From contig JAWKTN010000010.1 of assembly GCA_041399065.1 (NCBI GenBank), forward strand, positions 62,001-126,000: a stretch of 64,000 nt of DNA, written 5' to 3'. Source of the stretch: JAGQPD01 sp020426865 (GTDB lineage Bacteria > Planctomycetota > Planctomycetia > Pirellulales > Pirellulaceae). How positions within the stretch are numbered: position 1 is the stretch's first letter; every line of letters begins with the position of its first letter. Below are positions 16,725-26,672 of the stretch, piece by piece. The notes under the pieces were generated by a model. That model did no database searches, was not told the origin of the DNA, and worked only from the letters and a program-made list of their open reading frames with translations. The position numbers were made by a program, and so were the translations under genes.

Positions 16725-17870
16725 CTAGTTGACGTCGACCCACTGACGGCTGTGTGCACTTTGCAATACGGCATCGCAGACCTTTTGCGTCTCCAGGGCA
16801 TCGCGGAACGTAGGGCCAACCGGCGTCCCTTTGGCGACTCCTTCGAGGAAATCTGCTACTTGATGCACGAAACTGTGTTCGTACCCGATCTGCAATCCAG
16901 GTACCCACCATTTATCCATGTAGGGGTGATCGCCACCATGGTCCGTCACATGGATGCTGCGCCATCCGCGCAGACGCCCTTCGTCGCTGTGGTCGAAGTA
17001 GCTGAGCCGATGCAGGTCGTGCAGATCCCAGGCGATCGAAGCGTTCTCGCCATTGATCTCCAAGGTGTACAGGGCCTTGTGGCCACGTGCATAGCGAGTC
17101 GATTCGAACAGGCCGAGCGAACCGTTCTGGAAGTGACATAAAAAAGCACAAGCATCGTCGATGCCAACCTTCTGGACTTTTCCGGTCAACGCATGCACTC
17201 GTTCCTTGACAAACGTTTCCGTCATCGCGTTGACGTCCTGGATACCGCCATTGAGCCAGATCGCGGTATCGATGCAGTGGGCCAACAAGTCGCCCGTCAC
17301 CCCGGAACCGGCGGCGTCAACGTCCAATCGCCACAGTGCTGCACCGCCCTGGGGGACATCGGCCGAGATCGTCCAGTCCTGCAGGAAGTTGGCGCGATAG
17401 TGAAAGATGCGACCGAGTTTGCCTTCGTCAATCAATCGCTTGGCCAGTGTTACCGCAGGGACACGGCGATAGTTGTACCAAACAATGTTCGGCACTCCTG
17501 CCTTTTCCACCGCGGCACACATTTCCTCGCCTTCCGCGACGTTCATCGCCAGCGGCTTCTCGCAGAGAATCATCTTGCCGGCCTCGGCCGCCGCGATCGC
17601 CATCTCTTTGTGCAAGTTGTTCGGGACGCAGATGTCGACGGCGTCGATATCGGACCGTTCCAGCAATTTGCGCCAGTCCGTTTCCACCGATTCGTAGCCC
17701 CAGTTTTCGGCAAACGCTGTGACCTTCTCCTTGTCACGAGCACATGCGGCCTTGAGTACCGGCCGATACTCCAAACTAAAAAAATCTGATACACGTTTAT
17801 AGGCGTTTGTATGGGCACGGCCCATGAAGCCGTAACCGATCATGCCGATATTCAATGGTTTCGCCATCAA
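16725..17870 (-). CDS. Gfo/Idh/MocA-family NAD(P)-dependent oxidoreductase
   Basis: 381 residues. The Rossmann nucleotide-binding motif is GMIGYGFMGRAHTNAY at about residues 8-23, the family EKP motif is ILCEKPLAMN at about 97-106, and the C-terminal alpha/beta domain carries the substrate site with WRLDVDAAGSGVTGDLLAHCID, where Asp and His are the likely catalytic residues. Members oxidise or reduce sugars, inositols and their amino or deoxy derivatives. Two adjacent ATG codons (17870 and 17867) could start it. Its neighbours are TIM-barrel epimerases, which fits an oxidation-epimerisation pathway for an inositol or ketose. Confidence 0.9.
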   Translation of the reverse strand: MMAKPLNIGMIGYGFMGRAHTNAYKRVSDFFSLEYRPVLKAACARDKEKVTAFAENWGYESVETDWRKLLERSDIDAVDICVPNNLHKEMAIAAAEAGKMILCEKPLAMNVAEGEEMCAAVEKAGVPNIVWYNYRRVPAVTLAKRLIDEGKLGRIFHYRANFLQDWTISADVPQGGAALWRLDVDAAGSGVTGDLLAHCIDTAIWLNGGIQDVNAMTETFVKERVHALTGKVQKVGIDDACAFLCHFQNGSLGLFESTRYARGHKALYTLEINGENASIAWDLHDLHRLSYFDHSDEGRLRGWRSIHVTDHGGDHPYMDKWWVPGLQIGYEHSFVHQVADFLEGVAKGTPVGPTFRDALETQKVCDAVLQSAHSRQWVDVN

Positions 17871-17948
17871 TGCGTTCTCCTATGGCTCTCTTCGATGTCG
17901 CCCTGCGAATGGGTTCGCGACGTAACGTGGATGATTTTCGAATAACGA

Positions 17949-18995
17949 TTACGGGTTCCAGCCGTGTTTTTCTCGGACTTGGATCATCACGCTCAGGATA
18001 TCGTTCCACGTTTGTGGTTCCATCATCACACTGTTGGGGAACATGCAGCCATCCCAACAGATGTGACGACACGTCTTGGTAAGCTTTCCGTTATCGTCAC
18101 GTAGCCAAAAACCAGCGTGGTACGGAATGTCCAGCTTGCCGTTCGGGTCGGTTGCTTGGCAATGACGGCCCGTTTTATCGTGCGAACCGGTGCCGTGTAC
18201 GGTGGCATCGTTCTGGGCAACATGGAAATCGATGGTCCAAGGTCGCAGCGCGTCGGTCAGCTCGCGCAGGGCATCGTCGAGCTGCGTTTTGTTTTGCCAA
18301 TTGAAATCGGGTGGCAAGATCGCGTCGTCCGGCGCGTTGTAGCCCAACAGATACAGCAGCGTATGGGCCATGTCGGCTTGGAAGCCCAACGTTTGTGGCC
18401 GGTCAACCAGCTCCAACAGCTGCAACATGCGTTTCCAGCTGTGCATTCCTCCCCAGCAGATCTCCCCTTCGGCCGCGAGGTTTTCGCCGTACTCGTCCGC
18501 GATATCGCAGGCGCGGCGGAAGGTGTCGGCGATGCGTCCCTGGTTTTCCTCCGGAGCGGCAGCCCAGTCGCCAACGCCGGACGCCGAATCAATCCGGACA
18601 CAGCCGTAGGGCCGGACACCCATTTCCCGCAGCCGCTTCGCAATGTGACAGCCCTTCCGCACTTGCGTGAGGACTTTTTCTTGTTCCGACGCGTCCCCCA
18701 TCGCCGATCCACCTCCCGTGGGTGGCCACACCGGCGCGACGACCGATCCAATCGCCAGGCCTCGTGACGACGCCTTGTCGGCCAATCGCTTGAGCTCGTC
18801 GTCGTCCGCGTCGATGCTGATGTGCGGATCGAAGAGAAACAAGTCAAATCCATCGAACTTCACACCGTTCACTTCGGCGGCCGCCGTCAGATCAAGCATC
18901 GTGTCGAGGTCGATCGGAGGTTGATCCGAGTCAGGGTCCTTGCCAACGACACCGGGCCAGGCGGCATTGTGGAGCTTGGGAAATTCGTAACTCAT
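17949..18995 (-). CDS. Sugar phosphate isomerase/epimerase family protein (TIM barrel)
   Basis: About 348 residues from the ATG at 18995 (MSYEFPKLHNAAWPG). The pattern FDGFDLFLFDPH, GDNL-like ICWGGMHSW, LGFQADMAHTLLYLLG, TIDFHVAQND and the late ICWDGCMFPN resembles xylose-isomerase-like TIM barrels common in planctomycetes next to Gfo/Idh/MocA genes. Asp in QADMAH, His in DFHVAQND and Asp in ICWDGC are candidate metal ligands. The six codons between 19013 and 18995 add nothing recognisable. The product is probably a cytoplasmic enzyme acting on the same sugar as its neighbours; the exact substrate is unknown. Confidence 0.8.
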   Translation of the reverse strand: MSYEFPKLHNAAWPGVVGKDPDSDQPPIDLDTMLDLTAAAEVNGVKFDGFDLFLFDPHISIDADDDELKRLADKASSRGLAIGSVVAPVWPPTGGGSAMGDASEQEKVLTQVRKGCHIAKRLREMGVRPYGCVRIDSASGVGDWAAAPEENQGRIADTFRRACDIADEYGENLAAEGEICWGGMHSWKRMLQLLELVDRPQTLGFQADMAHTLLYLLGYNAPDDAILPPDFNWQNKTQLDDALRELTDALRPWTIDFHVAQNDATVHGTGSHDKTGRHCQATDPNGKLDIPYHAGFWLRDDNGKLTKTCRHICWDGCMFPNSVMMEPQTWNDILSVMIQVREKHGWNP

Positions 18996-19075
18996 GGTTT
19001 GACTTTCTTTCACAGATGGTTGCGAACGTGATCGTCATCGTCCTTGCAATGAATACGACCGACTACTTTACCGAA

Positions 19076-20320
19076 TCAGTTCCGCACATAGTCGCCGACG
19101 TTCGGGACCGTGGCGAACGTATCGGGTCCGAAATACCTGAGTGACACCAGCGGCTCGTGACCCGTGTTCTCGACCTCCACACCGCGCGTCGCCGCTTCGT
19201 GCGAGATAAACACTTCGTCACTGGTCGTTTCGCCAAAATGAATCACCGTCGGTGTCTCCAGTTTCAGCTTGCCGATGCGGCCTGTTCCTTGTACCGTGAT
19301 CCAGCCACTGGCGCCGCCGTCCTTGATCACACACTTTGCACCAGGTTGCACCGTCAATTCGCGGGCACTGAAAAGCTGCTTTCCCTCCACCCGTCCGTAG
19401 ACAATCCAAAGATCTTCCCACCCGTCGCCACCGGCCGCCCGAATCGGCTCGAGATAATTGTGTTCCTTGAAGTGAGTGTCCACATTCTTATCCCAGTCCA
19501 ATTGCCCGATAATGAAATCGAGGTCTTGATGTTTGTCCGGCGGCATGTCCTTGACGAGCAGCGACCAGGGAACTTCACGCCCTTCCACGAGCGACTGGAA
19601 CATGCCAAAGACGTCGCTCCCCCATTGTGGCTCGTACGTACACAGCGATCCGGGGGCGTGCAGGACGCCGGGTGGGATCAGCCAACCGGAGCCTCGTTTC
19701 AGCCGATACGCCTTCGATAAATCGAGGATGCCATTGTCTCCCTGATCCCAATTCTGCAAACATCGGCGTACTTGGTCCTTCGTCGTGCCAGGTTCCAGTC
19801 CCATGAAAGTATAGGAAAAATTGTTGTCCACGTTGTTCATCTGTGGCGAGAAGTAATAACTCTCCGGTTTGCCCTCCTGGCCCACCAGCGCGGCGTCCTC
19901 AGCCGACTGATGCATATGGTGCGGAATTGGTCCCATGTTGTCGAAGAATTTGGAGTAGACCGGCCATCGCTGATAACGATCGTACATCGCCTTGCCAATC
20001 AAGCGATCGCCCATTTCCTCCACGGCGTCTTTCAACAAAAACTGCTTTCCTTCGTACAGCGCGAAACTTAAACCTTCGTGCCAGACGCGCCCCTCGTTGG
20101 CCGCCTCCGTCGTGCTGCCAAACCAACGCTCGTCGATGCCGCCGCGATGAGCTCCATACGCATACCAGTCGCGAGGATGAAGTTTGATTCGTTTGCCCGG
20201 ATGCAAGAAGCTGCGTGGTACCCACGTTGGCGTCAGTCGCAAGATACCCTCGCCCGCGTCCAGAGCACTCTCCAGGCAACCACGGACGCTGTCCCCCTTT
20301 AGGATGTCATTGGAAGTCAT
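19076..20320 (-). CDS. Cupin-domain protein resembling class I mannose-6-phosphate isomerase
   Basis: 414 residues with two cupin-like halves. The first has a metal-site pattern IPHHMHQSAED (two or three His) and, further on, RGSGWLIPPGVLHAPGSLCTYEP with another conserved His. The second half (FSARELTVQPGAKCVIKD...TGRIGKL) is a cupin without obvious metal ligands. This resembles phosphomannose isomerase-like proteins of sugar catabolic operons, but length and spacing differ from E. coli ManA, so the substrate is uncertain. It is the first gene of the minus-strand sugar block and is divergent from the DUF4432 gene, with a 233-base shared promoter region. Confidence 0.75.
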   Translation of the reverse strand: MTSNDILKGDSVRGCLESALDAGEGILRLTPTWVPRSFLHPGKRIKLHPRDWYAYGAHRGGIDERWFGSTTEAANEGRVWHEGLSFALYEGKQFLLKDAVEEMGDRLIGKAMYDRYQRWPVYSKFFDNMGPIPHHMHQSAEDAALVGQEGKPESYYFSPQMNNVDNNFSYTFMGLEPGTTKDQVRRCLQNWDQGDNGILDLSKAYRLKRGSGWLIPPGVLHAPGSLCTYEPQWGSDVFGMFQSLVEGREVPWSLLVKDMPPDKHQDLDFIIGQLDWDKNVDTHFKEHNYLEPIRAAGGDGWEDLWIVYGRVEGKQLFSARELTVQPGAKCVIKDGGASGWITVQGTGRIGKLKLETPTVIHFGETTSDEVFISHEAATRGVEVENTGHEPLVSLRYFGPDTFATVPNVGDYVRN

Positions 20321-20540
20321 CGATCTACTATCCTCGCGTGAAAATCAAAACCGCCGCCCTGCACCTTAAATTAGGACGAAAGATGAGGACGAATCGGGAA
20401 ACCTGTGTTGTATTCACTTTCCCGCACTCTGACAAGTAATGAACTCGGTTTCGCCCCCCGCCGATCTTGCCGGCTCATCCCATGGAATTTCCCGTCGTGG
20501 CCGTTTAGACTAAGGTCGTCGAAAATCCCGGAAACAAATG

Positions 20541-20547
20541 AGGAGGA
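20541..20547 (+). promoter_or_regulatory. Strong ribosome-binding site deciding a GTG start
   Basis: AGGAGGA lies 6 bases upstream of the GTG at 20554. It is one of the clearest Shine-Dalgarno sequences in the window and supports the GTG as the start of the DUF4432 gene. Confidence 0.75.
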
Positions 20548-20553
20548 CTCCCT

Positions 20554-21717
20554 GTGGCGGAAAAAACTTGGGTCGTTACCGATACCGCACACAATATTCA
20601 CGGTGACGACCTATCCATCGACTCCCGTGTTCTGCCTGTCCACGGAGGCGACTATGCCCTGCGAAATCGGATATTGCGAGGTGGGCGGCAAGATGGGGTG
20701 CAGGTCATCGAAATCAACAATGGCGCAATGTCCCTGGTCGTGGTACCCACACGCGGGATGGGGATTTGGCGGGCCGATTGTCAAGACATCCGACTTGGCT
20801 GGGATTCGCCCGTTCGCGGCCCGGTTCATCCGCAATGGGTCCCGCTGGGAGAACCGAGTGGACTAGGGTGGCTGGATGGCTTTGACGAATTTGTGGTGCG
20901 CTGTGGCTTGGAAAGCAATGGTGCGCCCGATTTCAACGGCCACGGAGCGTTGGTCTATCCGCTGCATGGGCGGATTGCTAACCGTCCGGCGCATTACGTT
21001 TCGTTGCACGTCGACCCCGAACAAGGGGAGATTATCGTTCGCGGTGTCGTCGAAGAATCCCGATTTCATTTTGCCAAGTGGCGAATGACATCGTCGCTGC
21101 GGATGAAAGTCGGTCAGCCGAGTTTCTCGCTGAGCGATACGGTGGAGAATTTCTCGGCGAGCGAGTCGTCGATGCAGATGCTCTATCACATTAACTTTGG
21201 GGCTCCGCTGGCCGAGCCCGGATCGAAATTGGTGGCGCCTGCCAAGCAAGTCGTTCCGCGAAACGATCATGCGGCTCGCGACGTCGCTGCATGGGACCAA
21301 TATGGACCGACAGAGGTCGGCGGAGCCGAACGCGTCTACTTCCTGGAAAATCACGCCCAAAGCGACGGGCGGACGCGTACAGTGTTGGTCAATGCCAAGG
21401 GCGATCGGGGGGCCAGTGTGTTGTACAACGTCAAACAACTGCCGTGCTTTTCGCTTTGGAAGAACACGGTCGGCACCGCCGACGGTTATGTAACGGGACT
21501 GGAGCCGGGAACGAATTATCCCAATCCCCGCACCTTTGAACATGCACACGGGCGTTGTCCGAAGGTGGCCGGGGGGGCATCGATTTCATTTGATTTGACC
21601 ATTGAGGCGCACCGTAGCGCCGAGGAAGTGCGCCGCGCCACCGACGACGCACAACGCCTGCAGGCCAGTCCGGTGAGTGTGTCATCGGCCCCCAGTGCCG
21701 AATGGTGTGCCGGTTAA
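20554..21717 (+). CDS. DUF4432-like protein, aldose 1-epimerase (mutarotase) superfamily
   Basis: 387 residues. Motifs typical of this galactose-mutarotase-like family are LVVVPTRGMGIWRADC, FDEFVVRCGLESNGAP, YPLHGRIANRPAHY, LYHINFGAPL and GLEPGTNYPNPRTFE. The conserved His in LHGRIAN and His in LYHINFG correspond to catalytic or substrate-binding residues of mutarotases. It probably anomerises a sugar used by the adjacent block. The GTG start has a strong Shine-Dalgarno. Its TAA shares a base with the ATG of the transporter gene, so the two are translationally coupled. Confidence 0.85.
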   Translation: MAEKTWVVTDTAHNIHGDDLSIDSRVLPVHGGDYALRNRILRGGRQDGVQVIEINNGAMSLVVVPTRGMGIWRADCQDIRLGWDSPVRGPVHPQWVPLGEPSGLGWLDGFDEFVVRCGLESNGAPDFNGHGALVYPLHGRIANRPAHYVSLHVDPEQGEIIVRGVVEESRFHFAKWRMTSSLRMKVGQPSFSLSDTVENFSASESSMQMLYHINFGAPLAEPGSKLVAPAKQVVPRNDHAARDVAAWDQYGPTEVGGAERVYFLENHAQSDGRTRTVLVNAKGDRGASVLYNVKQLPCFSLWKNTVGTADGYVTGLEPGTNYPNPRTFEHAHGRCPKVAGGASISFDLTIEAHRSAEEVRRATDDAQRLQASPVSVSSAPSAEWCAG

Positions 21718-22745
21718 TGACATCGCGCGAGACAACCTGTTCGTCAGCGACCGACGAAACACACAGCAATTCTCACGTAATTTGGGGCTCGCTCGTTGGC
21801 GGGTTAGGGGCGGTCGTCTATACCGCCGCGAACACTTGCCTGCGTAGCGCCACGCATTGCGATCCAATGTGGGTCTGCTTCTGGAAGTCCTTGCCGGTGG
21901 CCGTCCTGACGGCTGTGCCGTTTATGTGGCATGTTAGGGGCGAGTGCCGAAGGGCTGTCTCACGCAGTGATTGGTCGCTATTGATGGGCGTCACCGTCCT
22001 CAGCCTGTGGGGAAACTTCATGTTTCAAATCGCGCTGGGCGTGATCGGCTTGGCCCTGGCCGTTCCCGTGACATTGGGAAGCGTGATCGTCTCAGGGGCC
22101 GTCCTGGGGCGGTTCCTGTTGGGAGAAAGCCTGACGCGCCAGATCATGCTGGCATTGGCCGTATTGATCACCGCGATCTTCGTGCTCAGCTTCGGCGCCG
22201 ACGACGCCAGCCGATCGCTGGTCGCTGAACAGAACACCGGACCCCGATCGCTCGTCAAGGTTGTCTTGACCCTTGTCGGGTTGTTTACCGCCGGATTCTC
22301 TTTTTGTTCGGTGGGGGCTGCCATTCGCGTCACCGCCAATCACGGCGTGCCGATCGTGTTTGGGATTTTCGTCAACGGCGTCGTGCTCTCCATCGCCTTT
22401 GCCTTGATCGCCGCCTATCGGATCGGTCTGGACGGAATGCTTCGCACGCCCTCAATCGATCTGGCCGTCATGGCGTCGGCCGGAGTTTTCAATGCGATGG
22501 GTTTTTGGCTGGTGACCACGGCGATTCGGATGTGCGGTCTGATTCACGTCAATGCGATCAACGCTTCACAATCCGCCATGGCCGCAACCGCCGGTGTTAT
22601 TTTCTTCGCGGAACCGGTTACGTCCCACCTACTCTTCGGTGTCCTACTGACGATCCTCGGGTTGGCAATCATGAAACAACCTCGGCAAGGTCATCCGCAA
22701 ACCCTTGATCGCGCCTTAGCCGAACCGGCGGTCGAGCATTCCTAG
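21717..22745 (+). CDS. EamA/DMT-family membrane transporter
   Basis: About 342 residues with ten hydrophobic helices arranged as two five-helix EamA repeats. Clear helices include IWGSLVGGLGAVVYTAANTCL, LLMGVTVLSLWGNFMFQIAL, VIGLALAVPVTLGSVIVSG, QIMLALAVLITAIFVLSFG and HLLFGVLLTILGLAIM. Drug/metabolite transporters of this family move sugars, amino acids or metabolites across the inner membrane. I prefer the ATG at 21717, which overlaps the preceding TAA (TAATG); an in-frame ATG at 21702 is possible. Context suggests uptake or efflux of a sugar-related metabolite. Confidence 0.85.
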   Translation: MTSRETTCSSATDETHSNSHVIWGSLVGGLGAVVYTAANTCLRSATHCDPMWVCFWKSLPVAVLTAVPFMWHVRGECRRAVSRSDWSLLMGVTVLSLWGNFMFQIALGVIGLALAVPVTLGSVIVSGAVLGRFLLGESLTRQIMLALAVLITAIFVLSFGADDASRSLVAEQNTGPRSLVKVVLTLVGLFTAGFSFCSVGAAIRVTANHGVPIVFGIFVNGVVLSIAFALIAAYRIGLDGMLRTPSIDLAVMASAGVFNAMGFWLVTTAIRMCGLIHVNAINASQSAMAATAGVIFFAEPVTSHLLFGVLLTILGLAIMKQPRQGHPQTLDRALAEPAVEHS

Positions 22746-22890
22746 GCGAAAAAGCCTGATCTGTGAGCTGGCGAACAGCGCCAACATGGATTGTCGTCGA
22801 ATGTGGCGTCGCAGTCCCATTTCGGTAATAATGTTGGATGCTTCACGTCCATCGATTTGCCGTATCCTCCCGCCTACAGCCGCCGACGTC

Positions 22891-25170
22891 ATGAATCTCG
22901 CGCCTGCAAAGTCCTGTCAATTACGTCAGTTTGTGCCGACCCCTCGCCGGCTCTTGGCGGGCGGACTTGGTATGTTCGCAATGGTAGCCGGGTTTACGAC
23001 CGTGTCGGCAAGTGAGTTGGACGCGTTCGGCGATATCACGTTCGACAGGGATGTGATGGCGGTCCTATCGAAAGCCGGGTGCAATGCCGGTACGTGCCAC
23101 GGCAATGCCAACGGAAAGGGCGGGTTCATGCTGTCGCTGCGCGGACAGGCGCCCGAGTTTGATTACCAGCAGCTCGTACAAGTGGCGTCGGGCCGGCGTA
23201 TCAATCGCGTGGAACCAGAAAAAAGTCTTGCGTTGCTCAAAGCCACGGCCCAGGTTCCGCATGGCGGTGGCAAACGATTCGACCGAGAATCGCCTGAATA
23301 TCGGATCTTTCTGGGATGGATCGAACGTGGATTATCGCGCGCCGACCCTTCGGCCGAGAGTGTGGAGCGTTTGGAAGTTGCACCCGCCGATCGCGTGTTG
23401 TGGGGAACGGAGCGGGAATGCGCGCTAAAGGTGGTGGCCCATTTTTCCGACGGATCGCAACGCGATGTCACGCGGTTGGCGGTTTACGAACCTGCCGATC
23501 CGTTGGTCCAGGTGACGGTCGATGGCGTGGTGCAATTCAATCGACCGACGATCACCATGGTGTTGGTGCGATATCTTGATCAGCAGATTCCGGTACGATT
23601 GACGTATCGTCCCGCGATGTCGGAATTCACCTGGCAATCACCGGCGGCGCGCAACTTCATTGACGAACGCATATTTGCCAGATTGAGGCAATTGAAAATC
23701 AATCCAGCGCCGTTGGCCGAAGATCGAGTGTTCGTGCGACGTGCGCATTTGGATGTCCTGGGCGTACTACCAACCGCCGAGGAAGCACAGGCGTTTATCG
23801 CCGACCCGGCACCCGACAAGCGCGATCGCTTGATCGATGCTCTGCTGGAGCGCCCCGAATTCGCCGACATGTGGGCGTTGAAATGGTCGGACCTTGTGCG
23901 GAATGAGGAAAAAACGCTTGATGCCAAAGGGGTCGAACTACTGCACCAGTGGATGCGGCAGAGTTTTGCTGATGACAAGCCGCTAAGCGAATTCGTGCGG
24001 GAACTGATTGCCTCGCGCGGCAGCACCTATGACGTACCGCCGGCCAATTTTTGGCGCGCCCATCGTGAACCCCTGGTGAGAGCCGAAACGACGGCACAGG
24101 TGTTTCTGGGTGTGCGACTGCAATGTGCGCGATGCCACAACCATCCGTTCGATAGCTGGTCGCAGGACGAGTACTACCAGTGGGCAAGTATTTTTGCCGT
24201 GGTGGATTATGAAATTGTGGAGAACGATCGGAAGGATAAATTCGACAAGCACGAGTTCGTGGGCGAACAAGTCGTGCAAATCAAGGCCGAAGGGACGGTC
24301 ACCAATGCACGGACCGGTCTGGAGGCGGTTCCGCGGTTTCTCGGTTGTGATGCCGACATCCACGGAGATCGCTTGCAGGAACTGGCGGCGTGGATCACCC
24401 GTACTGACAACGACAAATTCGCCCGGGCACAGGCAAATCGAATCTGGTATCACTTGATGGGACGGGGAATCGTCGAGCCGGTGGACGATCTTCGCTCCAC
24501 GAATCCCCCGTCGCACCCGCAGCTGCTCGACGATCTTGCCAAGGAATTCGCCACCCACGAATATCGCGTCAAGCATCTCGTTCGCACTATTCTACAATCG
24601 AACGCCTATCAGTTGTCATCGCGATTCGACGCCCAGTCGGTCCCCGCAGCGTATGATGAACAGCTCTACGGACGGGCCGTCGTGCGGCGGCTTTCGGCCG
24701 AACAGATTCTGGATGCACAGTCTCAGTTGCTAGGAGTTCCTGCCGAATTCGAAGGCTACGCCGCCGGGACACGTGCTGGCGAGATTGCCGGTGTCGAACG
24801 GGTGCGGAGAAAGTTGAGCGACGACGATCAGTTCTTGCGGCTGTTCGGCAAACCGGAACGATTGCTGGCGTGCGACTGCGAGCGACGCTCCACATCCACT
24901 TTGGGTCAGGCGTTGAGTCTGGTTGGCAGTCGCAGTTTGGACAAACGACTGAAGCAACCCGATAATTGTCTTGGCAAATTGTTGGCGGACAATCTCAGTC
25001 CCGAAGATGCAATCCGGTTGCTGTTTTGGACGGCATTGACACGTGACCCGACCGCAGCGGAACTTGCGGCGACCATTCAATTGATCGAAGAAACCGGCGA
25101 CCGTCGAGCTGCGATGGAGGATGTGTTGTGGTCGCTGCTCAACGCCAAAGAGATGCTCTTTCGATATTGA
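22891..25170 (+). CDS. DUF1549/DUF1553 planctomycete protein with CxxxCH motif
   Basis: 759 residues from ATG 22891, chosen because a signal peptide (RRLLAGGLGMFAMVAGFTTVSA) then lies near the N-terminus; the frame is open to 22786. A heme-like motif CNAGTCHGNANGKGG lies at about residue 64, followed by an Ig-like segment (VVAHFSDGSQRDVTRLAVY). DUF1549 follows with FVRRAHLDVLGVLP and CARCHNHPFDSWSQ (about 412), then DUF1553 with QANRIWYHLMGRGIVEP and ILQSNAYQLSSRFD. These large secreted proteins are greatly expanded in planctomycetes and normally pair with DUF1501; their biochemical role is unproven, though sulfated-polysaccharide or surface processing has been proposed. The first gene of a three-gene operon. 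Confidence 0.9.
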   Translation: MNLAPAKSCQLRQFVPTPRRLLAGGLGMFAMVAGFTTVSASELDAFGDITFDRDVMAVLSKAGCNAGTCHGNANGKGGFMLSLRGQAPEFDYQQLVQVASGRRINRVEPEKSLALLKATAQVPHGGGKRFDRESPEYRIFLGWIERGLSRADPSAESVERLEVAPADRVLWGTERECALKVVAHFSDGSQRDVTRLAVYEPADPLVQVTVDGVVQFNRPTITMVLVRYLDQQIPVRLTYRPAMSEFTWQSPAARNFIDERIFARLRQLKINPAPLAEDRVFVRRAHLDVLGVLPTAEEAQAFIADPAPDKRDRLIDALLERPEFADMWALKWSDLVRNEEKTLDAKGVELLHQWMRQSFADDKPLSEFVRELIASRGSTYDVPPANFWRAHREPLVRAETTAQVFLGVRLQCARCHNHPFDSWSQDEYYQWASIFAVVDYEIVENDRKDKFDKHEFVGEQVVQIKAEGTVTNARTGLEAVPRFLGCDADIHGDRLQELAAWITRTDNDKFARAQANRIWYHLMGRGIVEPVDDLRSTNPPSHPQLLDDLAKEFATHEYRVKHLVRTILQSNAYQLSSRFDAQSVPAAYDEQLYGRAVVRRLSAEQILDAQSQLLGVPAEFEGYAAGTRAGEIAGVERVRRKLSDDDQFLRLFGKPERLLACDCERRSTSTLGQALSLVGSRSLDKRLKQPDNCLGKLLADNLSPEDAIRLLFWTALTRDPTAAELAATIQLIEETGDRRAAMEDVLWSLLNAKEMLFRY

Positions 25171-25251
25171 CATATGGCATAGGAAAGACCCACGATTCAC
25201 AATGTGCAGCGGTTGCGGAGGGGCGACATCCGGCGATGGGGGGACGCGAAA

Positions 25252-26649
25252 ATGACGCTTGCGGTTAAGGGTTGTCGAGGGTTTCGCTCAAGTGAGATAT
25301 CTCGCCGAAGCCTGTTGAAGGTGGGTGGACTGGGGATGCTCGGCTTGTCGATGCCCAAGTTATTGCGAGCAGCGGCGGAACCGGGGGAAAACCCGCTGCC
25401 GCGCGCCAAACGAGTCATCTTCTTGTTTCAATGGGGTGGACCCAGCCATCTCGACACGTTCGACATGAAGCCCGACGCGCCGGCCGAAATGCGGGGACCG
25501 CTAAAGCCGATATCGAGTGTCGTTCCCGGGCTGCCCGTGTGTGAGCATTTTCCGGAAATGGCCAAGCGAATGGATCGAGTGACACTCATTCGCAGCATGA
25601 CGCACACGATGAAAAATCACAACTCGGCCGGTTACTACGCACTGACCGGTCATGCACCGCCGACGGACGATCAGCGTTTGCGAAGTTCCCCCGATTTATG
25701 GCCCCCCTACGGGTCCGTTGTCGATGCCTTGGCTCCCAATCGAAATGAACTTCCCACATTTGTTTCCTATCCATACGTTATTGCTGACGGGTCTGCGACA
25801 CCTGGGCAGCAGGCGAGCTTTCTCGGGCAAAAGCACGATCCGTTCTTCTTTACGTCCGACCCAAACGGTACGCATTTTCGCTTGCCGGAATTGAGTTTAC
25901 CGCGCGATTTGGAAGTGGATCGGATGCAGCGCCGGAGAGAATTACAACGGTTGATCGACCAGCAAACCAATCTGCTGGAACGATCGTTGGACGTTCATGG
26001 ATTCGATGACTACTACGAAAAGGCCATCGCCATGCTCACGTCCACGCAAGTGCGGGACGCATTTGATATCGAAAGTGAATCGGAACAAGTTCGCGATCGT
26101 TATGGTCGCACGACGTACGGGCAAAGTTGTCTACTGGCACGACGGTTGGCGGAGGCTGGTGTAAAATTCGTAACGGTCTATTTTTCCCGGTCGATTGGCG
26201 GAAAACGAGTCGACGACGGCGGATGGGATACGCACGGCTTCGACAATACTCGGATGTTCGAAATCGTCGACAAGTACCAGCATCCAATGACCGACCAAAC
26301 GCTGCCGGCACTTTTGGATGACCTCGAGCAGCGGGGGATGATCGACGATACGCTCGTGCTGTGGATGGGCGAATTCGGGCGGACGCCACGCATCAACGAT
26401 AATCAAAGTCGTGACCACTGGCCAAACTGCTACACGGCATTGCTGGCCGGCGGAGGTGTCAAACGCGGCTATGTCTATGGTGCCTCGGACAAGGAAGGGA
26501 TGTACCCCGATCGCGACCCTGTCCGTCCGGAAGATCTCGCAGCCACTGTCTATACGCTGTTGGGGATCAACCCGCAAACGGAGGTCTACGATGTGGCCAA
26601 TCGGCCACTGGCCATCGCTGGCAACCCGATCACGGACATCATCATTTGA
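25252..26649 (+). CDS. DUF1501 protein, Tat-exported
   Basis: 465 residues from ATG 25252. The N-terminus SRRSLLKVGGLGMLGLSMP is a twin-arginine signal (SRRSLLK). The family signature FLFQWGGPSHLDTFDMKPD follows, then SMTHTMKNHNSAGYYALTG, DDGGWDTHGFDNTRMF and LVLWMGEFGRTPRINDNQ SRDHWP in two parts. The fold belongs to the alkaline-phosphatase/sulfatase superfamily, and the Asp/His residues in WDTH, GEFGRTP and RDHW are candidate metal ligands. DUF1501 partners almost always lie next to DUF1549/DUF1553, as here. A GTG at 25204 is an alternative start. Confidence 0.92.
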   Translation: MTLAVKGCRGFRSSEISRRSLLKVGGLGMLGLSMPKLLRAAAEPGENPLPRAKRVIFLFQWGGPSHLDTFDMKPDAPAEMRGPLKPISSVVPGLPVCEHFPEMAKRMDRVTLIRSMTHTMKNHNSAGYYALTGHAPPTDDQRLRSSPDLWPPYGSVVDALAPNRNELPTFVSYPYVIADGSATPGQQASFLGQKHDPFFFTSDPNGTHFRLPELSLPRDLEVDRMQRRRELQRLIDQQTNLLERSLDVHGFDDYYEKAIAMLTSTQVRDAFDIESESEQVRDRYGRTTYGQSCLLARRLAEAGVKFVTVYFSRSIGGKRVDDGGWDTHGFDNTRMFEIVDKYQHPMTDQTLPALLDDLEQRGMIDDTLVLWMGEFGRTPRINDNQSRDHWPNCYTALLAGGGVKRGYVYGASDKEGMYPDRDPVRPEDLAATVYTLLGINPQTEVYDVANRPLAIAGNPITDIII

Positions 26650-26672
26650 TATCAAACAGACTGGTTAGCAAA